64,000 nucleotides of DNA from Trogon surrucura (taxonomy: Eukaryota; Chordata; Aves; Trogoniformes; Trogonidae), in the NCBI GenBank assembly GCA_020746105.1, contig CM036658.1, forward strand, positions 35,147,004-35,211,003. Reading direction: 5' to 3'. The position numbers and the translations under genes are program-made. The notes under the pieces were generated by a model. That model worked only from the letters and a program-made list of their open reading frames with translations. It ran no database searches and was not told where the DNA came from. Below, piece by piece: positions 19,601 to 34,440 of the stretch (positions are counted from its first letter, which is position 1; every line of letters starts with the position of its first letter).

Positions 19601-22600
19601 ACATTTTAGTGAGTGCAGTTTTTTGTTTGAGAGGATTAAAAAAGAGAAAAAATGACAAAAAAAATTGCCTGCATCAAAAGTTGCATTTAATAAAAAAACC
19701 ATTTTTTTCACTGAAAAACAAAATCTACAACATTCAATTTTATTTTTTTTCTGCAAAAATCTTTTTGACAAGGAGTTATTGTTTAAATACTTCTGAGAGA
19801 ACCAAATCCCCTGGAGCTCTCATATCACAAAAAACTTGATGTCCAATTTTTTTCTTTCTATTCAGTCCCTAATAAATCCACACACTCCCCTTCTGGCACA
19901 CTGATTCCCACTGTGTTCTGCTCCATACTGCCACCCACCGTTTCATTTGCCTAGTTCTTGCACTGTAGAAGATTGCCTTCTTTTCCAGTGTCTCCCAGTG
20001 ATCAATCCTGAAAGCAGGCTGTTATTTTTTCCAGTTTTCATTAAACACCATGATTCTGAAGCACTTCTGCTTCAGAAAGCAATCAGAACACTAAATGCTT
20101 TACCTTCAAAGCCCGCTTGTTAACTCATGCCGTGGGACTAATGCCCATTCGATAATATTTGTTTTTCACCAGCTCCAGGTGTGCCACACACTACCTGAGG
20201 TTCACAGAAGGCCTTCAAAGAGAAAAAGAAAATGGAATGGCCTTGCAGGTAATACCCGCGAAGTACAAAGAAGCTTATCAGTTGAATAAGTTGTTTCTTA
20301 TGTATTATCAGCTCCTGTCTACCAAGATCATTTTGATCTCACTGATTTTGTCGAGAATACAAGCACAATCTTGGTGAAACATTACACACAGCAGTTACTG
20401 CTGCCCATGGCAAATAAGCTTGGCAGCTGTAGCTCTGTAGGAGTAACACACCACTTAGACATGAGACATAGGATGAAAGCCCACTACTGCATACCTCCAC
20501 AGCCAAGACACTAGTTTTCACCTGCAATGGCCCCTCTCCAAGCAAGATTTCTCACTTCATCAACCCAAAGTGCTACAGAAATTAGTTGTACTGCTGAGAG
20601 GCCATGAAGAAAGGAAGTACTTCTGAAATGTTACACCAAGGAAAGGATGGAACACTCTTTCCTTCAGCTACATCCAGGGCAGGTAAATAGTGTATCCTCT
20701 ACAGTTCAAGCCTACAAGAGTGCAAAGAGACCTGAAGAGCTGGAACGGTCTGTCCAGTGTCAGAAGGAGTGAACACGTAACACAGGCTGAGCCATGCTTG
20801 GTCATTGGATTACATGCATTTTCCTCATAATTTCTCTCCTCTTCTAGGTTAACCAGGGTTTGGTACATTTCTGGGCTTCTATTAACATCCATATTTCTAC
20901 TACTCTGAAGCAAAGTGACTTCATGTTTAAGGACTTAAGAGGAGCAATTCTAGTGTTGGTGGCCATTACTGTCATAGAGGCAACATGTCAAAACATTGTA
21001 AGGTGCAGCAAATCTTCCATTGTCCTGTTCATGGCTCATCCCTTCCATACTCAAATGTATTCCATGTTTCACTTACCTATCATTTATTTCATATTTCTCC
21101 CCCCAAGTAATTGAGCTGGGGATCCTATCTTCGTGTCTATAAAGACATTGATATTTCTTTTTGAGTACCTTCTACAGACAGACTTCAAACTATAGAAATT
21201 CATACTACAGTAACAATTAATTTGTCTGAATGCTGTAGCATAAATTGTGTGAATTTTACTCATGTAACTGGGATCTATATAAACCTTTTTCAGGATTTGA
21301 GAAATAATAACCATCTTTACACTGAGCAAAATGAAGACGAGTGAGTGAAAAGGAAGATGCATTACAAAAATGCAAATTGGGGGAAAGGAGAGAGGAGAAT
21401 CCCTCAGTTCTTCAGGAGAATCCCTGAAATACCAGCAAGTCTCTATAATTTGAAATATGACTGTGTGGGATCTGTTTGGGATTGCCTTAATAAAGGTTAA
21501 GAATGCACTGTAGGAGGTGATGAACTCAAAAAATGTGATTTAAGCTTCCTGTACAGTCTTGACTCTTCATTGAGCCATTAAGAGAAGAAAATCACTGTCT
21601 GCAGAGGAAGCCTTCCTAATGTCCCCTTAGTATGTTTCAGAGCCCTAAAAGCAGCTTTTCACTGCCTCTCCTTAGTTAATGTCTATCATATTTCCAACCA
21701 GCCCTTCTAGTAATGTCAAACTGTGTTTCATTTTTCTTTTCAAGTGTTTTAAATTTTCAACTATCACAATTTAATTTGAAATTATCCTCAGACATTGTAT
21801 GTGGGCTGTGAGTGAGAATAGTCTAGGGAAAAATGGTAATAGCAATTAGCAGTAAGGGAGGTTCTTATAAAAGTGTCATTATTTTTAAGACTTGTAATAG
21901 TATTTTCTGTCAATACAATTCTCCTTTTTGCAAGTAATACAAATAAGAATATGGGTTGGGAACATTCATATTGACAAATTAGCAATGATTACACTTGCAG
22001 AAACTATTTTCTTGTGTTCCTTTTTCTGGCTAGACACTTAAACTCTGATTCCAGCTTCATCTCTGTGAGTTTCCTCACAAGAATATGAATCTGTGAGTTG
22101 TATCTTTCTGAAAGACATGCATATGAGAGCCCTAAAAATTACTGTTTGTAGTAAGAATTTCTGGTCTTGAACAAACGTATGTGCTTATATATGTACACAG
22201 ACATTTCCTTTAATCACCTGAGTATATGAAATTCTCTAAATTAATTGGTGTATTGGTCACAAATACACACACACAACTCCAGAAATTCTCATTTTAAGGT
22301 TGTTTTCCGCTGCTTAGATTTTGGCCGAAGTCTTCCATGCAGGGAGTTTTATCTCAGGCGGACAAGATTATGCTCTTTATTGCCACCATATTTTTGAAAA
22401 ATAGTAGTTTCCACCTGCTCAGCAGACACAGGCCCAACAGAGAGACTAGCTGCCTAATCCACTAATGCTCCCATTTTTTTCACTTGCCTCATGATCAGAC
22501 TTCCATGCTTCCAGAGCCACAGTGGACCCCATGTTCAAACATAACAAGGGAACCTCCCCCGCTGCTTTGAATGACCACCCTGACACCTGCAGGCCTCAAC

Positions 22601-25600
22601 CCATTCAAGCAAGTTAATTTAGAGGATAACTCATAAATTTGCACCAAAGTGGTAAAAAGAGAAAATTGGGATAAACGGCTAGGAGAAGAGATGAAGGGAG
22701 TCAAAGGGCAAGAGTCAAAGGACTGAGGAAGAAGCTGGACCAGGAAAATAAGGCTACATTTTAGTCTCATCAGGGACAGAAAACTCAATTCCTGGGCTCA
22801 ACCTATGGACTGAAAAAGGTCTCTGAGACCCTTGCAAAACAGTGTAACAGCCACCTTGTCTGTGTGCAAAACATATACAGGACCAAATTAAAATTGCTTG
22901 GCTGTCGTATCTGCCATTATGTGTTGATAATTAGCTCTTAGATTGCTTTATTCTGAATACATATTTGCACACCTGAGTAGGTAATAACAAATCTAAAGGC
23001 AAAATTTTTGTGCAGTTGAAAACTATTGTGGATTTGCCTTGAACTTCAGATTGCTGAAGACTTCACTGATGAGTAGCGTATCACACAGAGTTAATATTAA
23101 CCCCTTCTTCATAAGTTTTATGCTACAAGCTGTCATTATTCCATTAGGCTTCCAGTAATGCAGCAGATTTTGCTGTACTTGCAAAATTCACAGCAGCACA
23201 AGTCTGTTCTGTTTACCATCAGCAATCAAGCACTTTCTGAGAAAATGGAGACACATCCATCAGTCCCTATAAACATCTTTTAAAGAAAGAAAGATGAAGG
23301 AATGGTGCCCTGACACCAAAAAATTCAATTACAGTTGACACCTTTCTAGCAAACAAACAGCTCCTCATTAAGCATGTTATAATCAATCAGGGGGAAAAGA
23401 AAATGGAAAAGAAGAAAAAAAAAGAAAAAAGAAAAAAGAAAAAAGAAAAGAAAAAGGAAAAAAGAAAAAAGGAAACAAAGAAAAAAAAAGAAAAAAGAAA
23501 AAAAAGGAAAAAAGGAAGAAAAAAAGAAAAACAACATCCACTGGAATAATTTTCCAATGTAACTCTTAATATTTTTGATGTGTACATGCTGCATGACTTA
23601 AAATATGAAGCAAGAGTCTTGCAGCCCAGCAACAAACAACTTGCAACACTCTAAATGCAAATGAACAGATTAAAAAAAATCAGCCCACTGGAACTACTAG
23701 ATGATCCTTCAAGCTCTTGAGTAGATTGCAGAAAAAATGCAAATAAAGCCTGGCTACCTTCTTGTAGAGGTTGTTAGCTGAAAAAAGATCAAAAATCACT
23801 TGATCATACATCGGTTGATGGCTTGTCTTTGGTTTGCATACGGTTTTCTGTATTGCTTAATTTCATCCTATAAAAACAGCAAGAATTTCAACCAGCCAAG
23901 TACGTATGTCTACTTGCAGGAAAACCAGGAAACTTCCAAAGACTGGATTACCTAGTTTGACCAGAAACACACTGGAAAAACGGTGCTGTTTTTCTCCTCC
24001 TGAGAGTCCAGGCAATTCTAAATTCACTTCAGTCTTTAGGCAGATTATTCAGGCTGTCTCATCCACCTTCAGTGCTATTTAGTTTTCTGTCACTCACTCT
24101 GAGACTCTAAAGGGCAGCCTGAAAACTGAAGGGAAAAATGAAGTTTGTTTCAGAATAATAATTTTATGTGGAATTGGAGTAGGCTCTGAAGAGACCTCTG
24201 TCACCAGCTCAGCACTCCTTCCCTCTGCCGTTGCAGTGGGTGTCTGTTGGGTCCAGTCCCACCCAGACCAATCAAGCCAAAAGCATGTTTATTTTGCACT
24301 GTGGACCTCCCTTTGAAAGTCCCACCTGCCTTCCCCCAGATCTACCTAATGTAGCTATACAAGGCAGAAAAAGGCAGTAACACACATGTGGCTCTTAGTT
24401 TGGAGCTGATACCATCAAGGTACTTGAGCTCTGGTCAGTAATCAGAGAGTGAGCAACTTAGTCACACAGGCCCTGTTGGGGTGGAGATGGAGAAAGAAAA
24501 AGTGTAGTCACCAAAACTGAAGAAAACAAAGTGATATCTTGAGTGGGTCATTGGATAAACCTTCCCAGCCTCCTTACCAGAAGCTGCAATATTAAAGAAA
24601 CCCTATTTCCAGCAGCGTTTTTGAATTTTTTGTGTAATAGGGAATCTGGTTACCTTTTTGCAATAGGTGCAATTATTTTAGGTCCTGACTCCACCTGTCA
24701 TCATTGCTCAGCGTGTAGTAGCTGCTCTAGTTATCTTCTGCATGCTCTGGCACAGGGCACACTACTTTTCCCATGTCCGACTTCTGCTCAGAAGAGGTGT
24801 AGTGTAGGAAGAAGGGCTCAAACCCTGAACCTTTCTCTCATTTCTGGAGGTAGGTTTTGCCTTTGGCCACAGCAACACAGGATTAAATAGGAAAAAGGAT
24901 CAGTAAAGAGCCACTTTGGTGGGCTCCATGCTTGTATCATAAGGGAAATAGCAAGGTGGCCATGGCAGAAACTGTGAGACCAAGTACACTCAAATCTTGC
25001 TGGAGTCAAATGTGATTTGATTCAAGTTCAGCAGGAAATGGCTCTTAAAGCACATAGTTAATATAGTGCTTTTAGGATGCTGTTAGTGTCCTGATGTATT
25101 ATTAATTAGACTAAAAAGGGGAAAAAAGACAGCAGATACCAATTACTATAGCACAGGCTGTAAATAGTCTGCTTTTCCAATTTTTCAGGTCTCCTAGATT
25201 CGAATATATTAATGTTTTATTTAATATATATTAATTTCCTATCAAACTTCAAAGTGAACTGTCTTATCAAGCACATTTCATGTGTAATGCATAGGTGATG
25301 TAATGTCCTGTATCTGTCTTTTGTCCTGGGGTTATAAACAGAACTCATTTGATTTGCATTTCCAGATCTGTCCCATTTTTACTTAATGTATGTTAATTTT
25401 ATTTAAAGACTATGTACAATATACATGTACAGGTCTAGCAAAAAGCTATTTTTTACTATCACTCTGCTTTAAGAAGTCAGGATTTCTATAACATTACCAG
25501 AATGTCTCAGGTGATACAAGGTTGTAAATTATATTGGACATTGTTATCGAGATTTGCTACCGGCTTCTCTGGGAGGGGAATGGAGATTCCACACTTCAGT

Positions 25601-28599
25601 TGAAGTCCTACAAAGGTAGTTCCTATAGTGTTAATGCACCTCATATACCATTAACTTTAACAGAGATTTTCAGCAAAAGATATCTGGGAGCAAGACGAAG
25701 AACATGCAATTCTATGAAGATCTCATTAACAAAAGTGTAAGACTAAATCTAGCACCTAGCAGAGACAGCAAGGGAAAGAGGAAGGGACTGGATGATGAGT
25801 ATTTCTACAGGAATATCTTCCTCTGTTTTCCTTGTGAGAACATGGGAGATTATTTACTTTTCAGGGAAAGAGATGATAACTGTAACTAACTTGCCTTTTT
25901 CTCCTGTTGGATTTAGCCATACTGTTCAGTAGGAATATTCTGAGACGAAGTGCAAAAGAAAACAAAAGAACCCCACTTGAGACATATACATCTTACCCTG
26001 CAGCTTCCTGCATTTCTGAGATACCTACGCTCACATGAACAGCATCATATCCTTAATTCTAATAATGCATCCAGCTAGTCTGGTGTGATGGAATCAAACA
26101 GATTGCTGAAAAGAAGATGGTGATTAAAAGGCAGAGGCTGCTGCTGTGCAGAAGCTTTACAGAAAAGCTGCATTAAGTGTATGCATATATTTATAACCAT
26201 ACCAATGTTTATATAAACATATGAATCATGCCTATTCCACATAAGCTATAGTAATATAATTTTTAAGGTCAAGTTTGTATTACAATTCTTAGACTTAAAA
26301 TCTGGCTACTGTAATCCATACCAATGTGATTCATTATAAATGTTGAGTATTAGCTGAAGCACAGGTAGTCTCTACTCTGCATGCGAATTACCCACAGTTT
26401 ACATAATGCCATGAAGTAGGCTATTCATTAGACCTAAACCTGCACCGTGTTCAAGACTCAACAGCTTCAGTATTTCTGAGAAACATAATGGCAAGCTTTT
26501 GCAGTATAATCTCTGCAATCAAATTCCTCTCTACTCAGCAGTTGTGATCAATGTCTCTATCATGGACTCTAAACAGTCCATCCAAATAGTTGGATGTTTA
26601 AATGTTGTTTTCATGCTTCAGCATGTAGAGTAAGGAACACTTTCATGAAGAAATGAGTTTTTAAACTCCTTACATTAAAAACAATTATCCAAATTAAAAC
26701 TTTGCAGCTCAACACTTTACTGAGTCAAGCAAAACATCCACATATAAATTTGAATTGTGTGTAGTAGACTTCCAAGCATGGTGGGATCTGACAAGTTGGT
26801 GAAATCAGAATTCCTGGTAGAGGGGAAAAAAATGGGAGCAACTGGGTGACTGGGAACAAACTTTTGAGGTTGTTATTCTAATAAAGCATCACCCCAGGAA
26901 TAGCCCATCCACCCCGAACACAGCTGGGGTGTTTTCTTTGACGCTTTGATGACAAGTAGAGGGGGGTAACTACTGCTGTTCTTCTGCAGTGGGAACACGG
27001 TACTGGACAAGGGGGCCACAGCAGTGCTGGCAGTCTGGGCGCACAAGAGGAGTGATGCAGAAGTTGCGTTATCTTATCCAGAGGAAGGCACAGTGAGAGG
27101 GAACAGAGTAAGAGGCTGATTTGCTACTTTCCTAACTAAGCAAGAGGCCGTGGTCAGTGATGGAGTTGAGGAAAATCTCAATAAAAGACTTCCCTCAACC
27201 GGGAAAGCCTGGACTAGCCTATTTGTCTGGAGAGGCTACATAGAAAATATTTTCTCATGTATAAAACTCAGGAAATAAAAACTGCAAATAGAAGTTACTA
27301 TAACGTGGAAAGAAAGCTCAGAGAACTAAAGAAAAGAATTGTAACATGCATTTCCTGGCTCAGTCTGTGTATAGGGTATGGCTGTGTTAAAATGCATCTC
27401 TGCCTTACTGCAGCAGTATTCACAGTGAGTTTTGCATGGTTTCAGGGCATTGCTGAGCAGAAGTTAAACATAACTTTAAAAACGTACAGGTTTTCAAGGA
27501 AAGCCTACAGATACAATAGCTTTTAAAGAGGTGAGGTAGGGTGAAAAATTAGGGTTTCAAAGAGATTTTTATTTTATATACAGACTTGCTTTTGCTACCA
27601 GTAGGGCAGAATATCAAAAGCTGCCTGAAGCAAACTCTGATCAAATTCTGATGGGAATTGAACATTCAATTCACAGGCATAGCTTTGAAAACATCAACCA
27701 GAGATTCTCAAATTCACACATCCTGTTACACTTCCCTGCCACGTTAAATTACTGTGGATAAAACACAACACTTCTTCAATTAATAATTTATTTATTTTTA
27801 CTTATCTCTCCTCTTCTTTGGAAAAGGTTACAAAAAAAAGCCATCGGTTTTCCTCTTTCAGCTTAAATATATTAACTCATCTTAAAACACCCCAAACAAT
27901 TCTATTCCATTTCATTTTCATTCATGAAAATATTCATTTTGGTTTGAAAAAAACTCAGTCTTTGTCAAAAGGAAAATGTTCTGTCAACTCTGCTCAGCAA
28001 CTGGTCTGGTTTTCATCTGGATGCTATTTCCTTCCTTTCTAAGACATAAATACAAAAGTAAAGTTAGAGTGCAAAGAATTGCAAAAGGATAGAGAATGTC
28101 CATAAAGTTTTCATCACATGAAAATTAGTCAAGATCTTACACAGTTTCAGGACATTTCTACAAATATTTCGCTATTTTTTACATTGATTGGTTTGGGGTG
28201 TGGGGTTTTGTTTCTTTCTTTCTTTTTTTTTTAATCAAAGCATCTCTGATTGAGCTATCAGAAATTACCATGAAAATGTGACAGGAATTCTTATATATCA
28301 TCATGGAATACAATCAAAGTTACTTATTGATAATGGACAAAGTTTAGTAAGTCATTCTTGTTACTGAGTTATATTGCTTAACATGTTTTCGGTTCTCTTA
28401 CCACTGTGCATTGCCTTAGTTGCTGTACATCCTAATAAGTGGCTCCAAATTTTCTTGCCTTGGAATCATATTAAACTGAACTTGCTAATGTAGTGCTGTG
28501 AGCTACATACACAGGCTAAATACTCAGATGATGAGTGATAATCATAAAAGACCCTATAGAGACAAAATTGTCATTTGATGCACTAGTAAGTCACTAACA
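16611..28599. other. Non-coding stretch, no recognisable gene
   Basis: AT-rich DNA with only short, motif-free open frames. I see no CR1 ends, LTR pairs or RNA genes. The only distinct element is the GAAAA tract near 23.4 kb. Long minus-strand frames rich in Phe there come from that tract. Confidence 0.55.
23391..23530. repeat. GAAAA/GAAAAA purine tract
   Basis: About 140 bases almost purely of A and G on the plus strand, built of GAAAA to GAAAAAA units. It yields spurious poly-Phe frames on the minus strand. Confidence 0.92.
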
Positions 28600-29675
28600 T
28601 CATTGCTCTAGATCTCAAGAAAAGTCAGTGACCTAACGAGTTCCTTGTACTCTTCTTGAGTTGCCTTCTCCTTCTTCCAAAGGTCCCAAAAAAAGCTCCC
28701 TGTTTAGCCAGGCCAGGTGTCTCCCTGAGTCTCAAAAAAAAAGCTCCCTGTTTAGCCAGGTCGGCTGTGTCCCCTACCAGTTCATCTTATGACATATGAG
28801 GAGAGCCTGATCCTGTGGCTTTAAGAATTCCTTCTTGAAGAATGACTTTCCTGGATCCCTTTGCCTCGTAGGACCATCTCCCAAGGGACTCACTCAATCA
28901 GTGCCCTGAACAGGCCAAAGTCTGCCCTCCCAAAGTCCACAGTAGTTGTTTTGCTGACCCCCATCCTCACTTCACCAAGAATCGAAATTTCTACTGTTTT
29001 GTGGTTGCTAAGCCCAAGATGGCCTCTGACCACCACATCACCCACCAATCGCTCTCTATTTGCAAACAGCAGGGCTAGTGAGGCACCTCCCCTGGTAGGC
29101 TCACTTACCAGCTGTGCCAGGAAGTTTTCTTCCACACACTGCAGGAACCTTTTAGACTGTTTTGTCTCTGCTGTGTTGTACTTCCACAGCAGATTTCCAG
29201 TAAGTTGAAGTCTTCCACAAGAACAAAGGCCATAGATTTTGAGACTTCTGCCAGCCACTTGTAGAATGCCTCATCAGCCTCTTCAATCTGGTAGGATGGT
29301 CTATTACAGACTCCCAACAGGGTATCTGCTTCGGCCTTTACCCATCAGCATTGAACCTTACCATTACAGTCTTTGAGCTCTACACAGTCAACACACTCCC
29401 TAACATATAGGGCTACCCCAACATCTTTCCTTCGCCGCCTATCGCTTCTGAAGAGCTTGTAGTCATCCATTGCAGCACTCCAGTCATGACAGTCATCCCA
29501 CCACGTTTCTGTAATGGGGACTATGTCATCCTGCTGCACAGTGGCTTCCAGCTCCTTCCCTTTGCTGCCCATGCTGCGTGCATTGGTGTAGATGTACTTG
29601 AACTGGGCTATCAATTTCAGCCCCGCTATGGCATACCACATCTAGGCTCATCTCCAGTGAGCCTGGTTTTATTCT
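28600..29675 (-). mobile_element. CR1 LINE fragment, endonuclease to RT linker
   Basis: Read on the minus strand this encodes broken pieces of CR1 ORF2. Near 29.6 kb is the start of the apurinic endonuclease domain (TNARSMGSK, ITETWWDDCHDWSAAMD, ALYVREC). At 29.3-28.9 kb follows the rest, ending in RADFGLFRALIE, and further down a TQEEYKELVR piece. The three parts sit in different frames with stops between, so the copy is dead. Neither the 3' octamer end nor the RT catalytic part is present. It contains a local duplication at 28686-28781. Confidence 0.88.
28686..28781. repeat. 48-bp tandem duplication inside CR1 fragment
   Basis: Two copies with a 48-base period share an A-run followed by GCTCCCTGTTTAGCCAGG (28695-28712 and 28743-28760). 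The remainder of each unit is less alike. It probably arose by slippage after the CR1 insertion. Confidence 0.75.
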
Positions 29676-32600
29676 TTCCATTTTCCCTCTCTATTTCATC
29701 TGAGAAGGACCTAAAAACTATCTGAACAATGTACGTATCTTGATTGCCCACTCAGGTAAAACAAACACCAAATTCAGTTCAAATTGCTTGCTTGTTTTTC
29801 TCATACCAATGAAGACTTTTCTACATTTAACAAAAGTTCCTCTAGAACTTAGAGCAAAATATTCTGACACATTTGTTAAAAATAGAGAAGGAGAAGAAAT
29901 AAGCCTATGCTGAGACATCAGTATCCCTTTAAGCCCATTTGCTTGATGGTTAGGTACTCAGCCTGCATATGGGGTCTTAATGCATATCTCCTTTATAAGA
30001 GTAATTGGGCTGTTCCACTTACAGAACTATGACTCAATCACTCTGTTAGAAGATAGCAGACAATTGTCAACAGAAATAAAACACAACAATTAGTACAGAA
30101 AATAAAGGCCAGATTTATATGTCACTGCAGACAATAAATTCATTTTCCATGAACTTAATGAGCAAAATATCCTGAGACACTGTGCTACAGATTCAGCTCT
30201 TACTACCTGTTTTACACATATAGAATGTGTTGTATGTACAGAGGTGGTGATTTCTGTGTTTTACTAAATACTTAAGTGCATTTTATAAAAGAACTTCTGG
30301 GAAACATCAGTGCAACAGAGAAAAATCAAGACAAGAAAGTCAAATGGAGAAACAGCATTTACAAGAAGATTGTATTACGTGCAAGATAAAGAAAACAACT
30401 GCAGATCTTGCTGGCTGGAGAAATTCTAGTCAGAGAGTGGAAGAAAACTTTGGCCAACAAGAAAGAAAATTGGTCTCAACGTCCTGTAAGATTATTAAAG
30501 AATTACAATGATTGTTTTATAATTAGATTGCATACTATACTGTGAGAGATAAGAGAGATAGGAAACAATGGTTATCCTAGAGAGGGATACGGAATAATCA
30601 TGAAAGCTAAACAACAAAAAACTCTCTAGGGTCAAAATGCAGATAAAGGAAAGCTTAGGTTACCAGCAATGACACATTGTCTTACTAATTGTAAACAAGC
30701 AAAAAAGGTTACATATTCAAACTGAGAATAGAAATGACACATCAGTCATCAAAATATGTCCATGACTTTCAGACACTTTCCTTTCTACCACTATATGTGA
30801 TCACTCTGGCTACTATATTTAAGCAAAAAACAACTTTCACCTCTATGCAATAAAAATAATTCAGTGAATTATATGAAACATAGGCTCAACTTCTGATATC
30901 AAATACACTCATTGTATATAAAGAGTAGGAAACTAAGCTCTAAGGGATCAAAGCTAAGCTCTGCAGATTGCTATTAACATGTTTTAGAAGAAATACTGCA
31001 AAAGTTTCTACATCTTTCTTACTGCCTGATGATCATCACTGATCCATAATAATAAAACTGCTAATTTCTCGTACTACAGAAGAGATGATGACAGGACAAG
31101 TAGGAGCCTTCTAAGGTTTGTCGTCACCCTATCAATCATTGCTATTCTGAATAACTTCTTTTCCGAGTTCTCAAGTATACAGGCTGCAAATTGTGGAAGT
31201 CTGATATATATTTGAGCAAACTGAAAACACAGGGCTAGAGCAAAAGTATAAGAAATAGCTGTACAACAGAACTGCAGACACTTCGTTTCATTTTTTGACA
31301 TAAGGTCACATTTATACTTCTCAGAACAGAAAAAGTGCTTGAAGAGCCATTCAACAGGTGGGCTGAGATGTAAAATAACTGAATGGCCCCAGAAAGCAGA
31401 GCGAGAATCTTATTTCCAATCAAAAGGAACCAAGAAGAAGAAAAATTGCTTCCCTGACTAAATAAAACACGTTTTTTAAAGATAAAATTCCCACCACAAC
31501 ACATAACTACAAAGCAACATTCCTAGGAATAAATTATCACTGTCTGACGGAATTATCAGTTTTGCAATAAGCCTGCCTCTGAATTCACTGGGACTAGAAC
31601 TTGACACCCTCTGCCATAAAACAGTATGCATGAGCACAAGGATGCATATGCTCATGTTTATTTGCTTTAAAGTAACAGGGAGCAGGTAGTTTGGATGATA
31701 TGGATTTCAACAGGAGTGTCCAGCTCTTGGTATAGTTGCTGCTTCTGCATTATTTACTGAAAGCTGTGAGCACTAAATTTTAACTGACATCTGCAATGTA
31801 AGTAACTCCTCCATGTGTACTGTGGTCATTCACAATGTGTAAAATTTCACTTTTCAGCAAGTCATATGGCTTTTTTTTTACAGGAAGGATGCAACATGAT
31901 AAAAAAAAAAAAAAAAAAAAAAGAATGAAATCTTTAATTGGCAGCATTACCGCAGTCACAGTAAAAATAAAGGCAAACCTTTTGAAATGTTAAGAGTGGT
32001 TGATTTTCATTTAATTCAGTATTTTTCCAATTCATGTTAAAAGGAAACAAGGCTAGTGCAGTTCAGTAATCATCGTGGTCCTACCAATATACACTAACTT
32101 ACCCCTACCAGGAACTCAAAAGTATGCCAAATGAATACTCTTTTTATTTCTCGCAGGATAACTGTGTTGTAGTTGCCTGTAACTGTATTTCTCTTTACCA
32201 TGACAGATTTCTATAGGCTTTATCATATCACTAGAAGCACAAACAAATTAATTAGAGATTTGTCCTTAGTGATCAAATCACAGGTACAGAGCAGGGTGTG
32301 GAAATAGTAGAATTTCTTCTGTTTGCTTTTATACTACCACTGTGAGATCCAAACCAGACCTATAGAAACAATTTTATTCTAGTTAATGGCACTGCATTAA
32401 TTTACCTGGATGAGAGCAGTGAGAATGCTCATTTTCTCTATGCGGCATGAATCCTCTCTGTTCTAATTTTATGACATTAAGCCTTTGACTCCAAACCGTT
32501 CTGCTGCTGTGTGTATTGGCTTCATGTTAATGTACAAATACACCATTGCAATAATAATGAAATTATGAGTAAGCAGAATGCTTTTTCATTTTGGTTACAC

Positions 32601-34159
32601 TGCGTGGAGTGAATTTTAGAAGTTGCCTACAACATACATTTATAGTACAAAGGTAAGGTAGAAAAGAGAAAATTTATCAGAAATAGCAATTCTCAATATC
32701 ATTTGGATACAATGCTATTTAAATAGCAGATATTCTTCCTTCTACCTGAAATAGAGAAATAACTTTAATATCAAAATATAATTCACAACACCCTTTTTCT
32801 AAATGGCCTCTCTTCTGGATAAAAAGTGTTTGCTGGTACATATACACCCACACAAACGGTATTACTAGTTTCTCTTATGATTTTTTACTTAGTCATGCTG
32901 ACGAAAAGCAATGAAATAGAGTGTATCTTTCTCCTTTGCAACAGTCACGAGACCAGAAGTGGGAACACTATGTATCAGGTTAAAAATAAGTATTACAAAT
33001 TAGCTCTGTTAGCCCTACTTTTCAGTCATTTTTGTGTGGGGGGTTTTTTTTTAATAACTCAAGAAGCAAACCCACTAAAAGACACTATACTGTTTTATTT
33101 TTATGTATATTACTATGGTTTCAATTGCTTGTCTTAACCTTCTAGAAACCTCAAAATGATCTCTTCCCCTAACCACATCATCCCTTCAGATGTTCAGTTT
33201 GGGGTTATTTTTGATTTGATTTTTTTTTTTTTTTAGCTTGTGTTCTGAAGGGAGCTGAAGCCGACACAGCTGGTTTTGCTGGACAGGAACAGAAACTTAT
33301 TGTAGCTGTGTGGTGCACTGGGATCTCCAAGCACAAGGGATGCAGCCCCAGGATCATGTGTGAGGGGGAGGTTGAGTGTCTGGTGCTGCAGCAGTGTCTG
33401 CCAGCCAGCCAGGTATCAGCTGCTCCTCTGGCACAGCGCAGTCCCCGGGGCACCTTTCCTTTAAAGGAGATGCATTTACAGAGAGACCTGGTTGTGATTT
33501 ATTCTGTCACTTCACTCTTACTCACCTCTTCCACTTCAATCTTGTTTATTTGGCCTCAGGACTCAGTGTCACTGATAAACTGCTCTCTTCTAAAGTAATA
33601 TATGGATGTATCAACCTCCTCCCTTTTCTTGGTCTGCTCAAGAGCACAGTTGTAAACTTTGACACAACGTGTCTCATGGTTGACCATATCATAGGAGTGA
33701 ACATGAATGGCCAGGCTGAGGTTCCCAACCACTGAGGTTGGGAAACTGCAAACCCTCCAGGGCTAGGCAGAGGATGCTCTATGGAGACAAGAAACTGACA
33801 GAAAACAAGAGGTCCAATAGTCAAGTCACAGGTATGTTTTTTCCTGCAATCAAGCGAGCACTACACCACTGACATACAGATAACGAAATTGCAAAACTGG
33901 TCTAGGGTTAGAGAAACAGCTGGCACGTGAGAAGATCTAGTCATGAAGCACATGATAAATAACAAAACACTCAGGAAGCACAGGGTTCGGAGTGGCAGGA
34001 GTAAGAGATGCATGTTGAAGGTAGGAGCCTTGAACCCCAGGGTGTGCACACAAATGCACACAAAAGGGAAACAACTAGGAGGGACTGAAGCTCCACCGGC
34101 AGCCACAAAATGATGCTTTTGCTGCAGTGACTGAGACCTCAGTACATTCAGTGAGGAGA
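29676..34159. other. Non-coding stretch, no recognisable gene
   Basis: AT-rich with short chance frames. It holds a 22-base A run at 31901-31922. At about 33.23-33.48 kb there is a GC-richer block preceded by a long T run, which might be an unidentified old repeat. I recognise nothing else. Confidence 0.5.
31901..31922. repeat. Poly(A) run, 22 bases
   Basis: Uninterrupted A run. No retrocopied gene is recognisable directly upstream, so I treat it as a simple repeat. Confidence 0.9.
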
Positions 34160-34440
34160 TCAAGCAGATGGGGACAGGCTCATCACTGAGGTCCCTGAAA
34201 GAGGCTAAGAGGCACCCACATCATCTGCAACTAGAGAGCCTCAGTCGGGACTTAAGGGAAAGTTTTTTTTCCCTGAGTGGGGCCAGGCCTAAGGAAGTGG
34301 TGTCATCTCCATTCTCGGAGGGTTTCAAGAACCCACAGGACATATCCCTGAGCAACCTGGTCTGATCCCTTCTCTGGGGGCAAGTGGTTAGACTGAAGAC
34401 CTCCTGAGGTCCCTGTTGGCCTGAAATGTCCTCAGATCCC
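34160..34440 (+). mobile_element. Degraded CR1 3' fragment
   Basis: The end of ORF2 is readable on the plus strand (SLSRDLRESFF, then GARPKEVV, ending LSNLV and a stop), followed by the 3' UTR with GAGGTCCCTGTTGGCCTG. The octamer tail is lost or mutated. The left boundary is approximate. Confidence 0.65.

Noticed and set aside
23346-23635. Phe-rich minus-strand frames
   Set aside because: Translation of the GAAAA tract, low complexity only.
33720-33746. Inverted repeat TTCCCAACC/GGTTGGGAA
   Set aside because: Nine-base arms are within chance expectation for a window this size.
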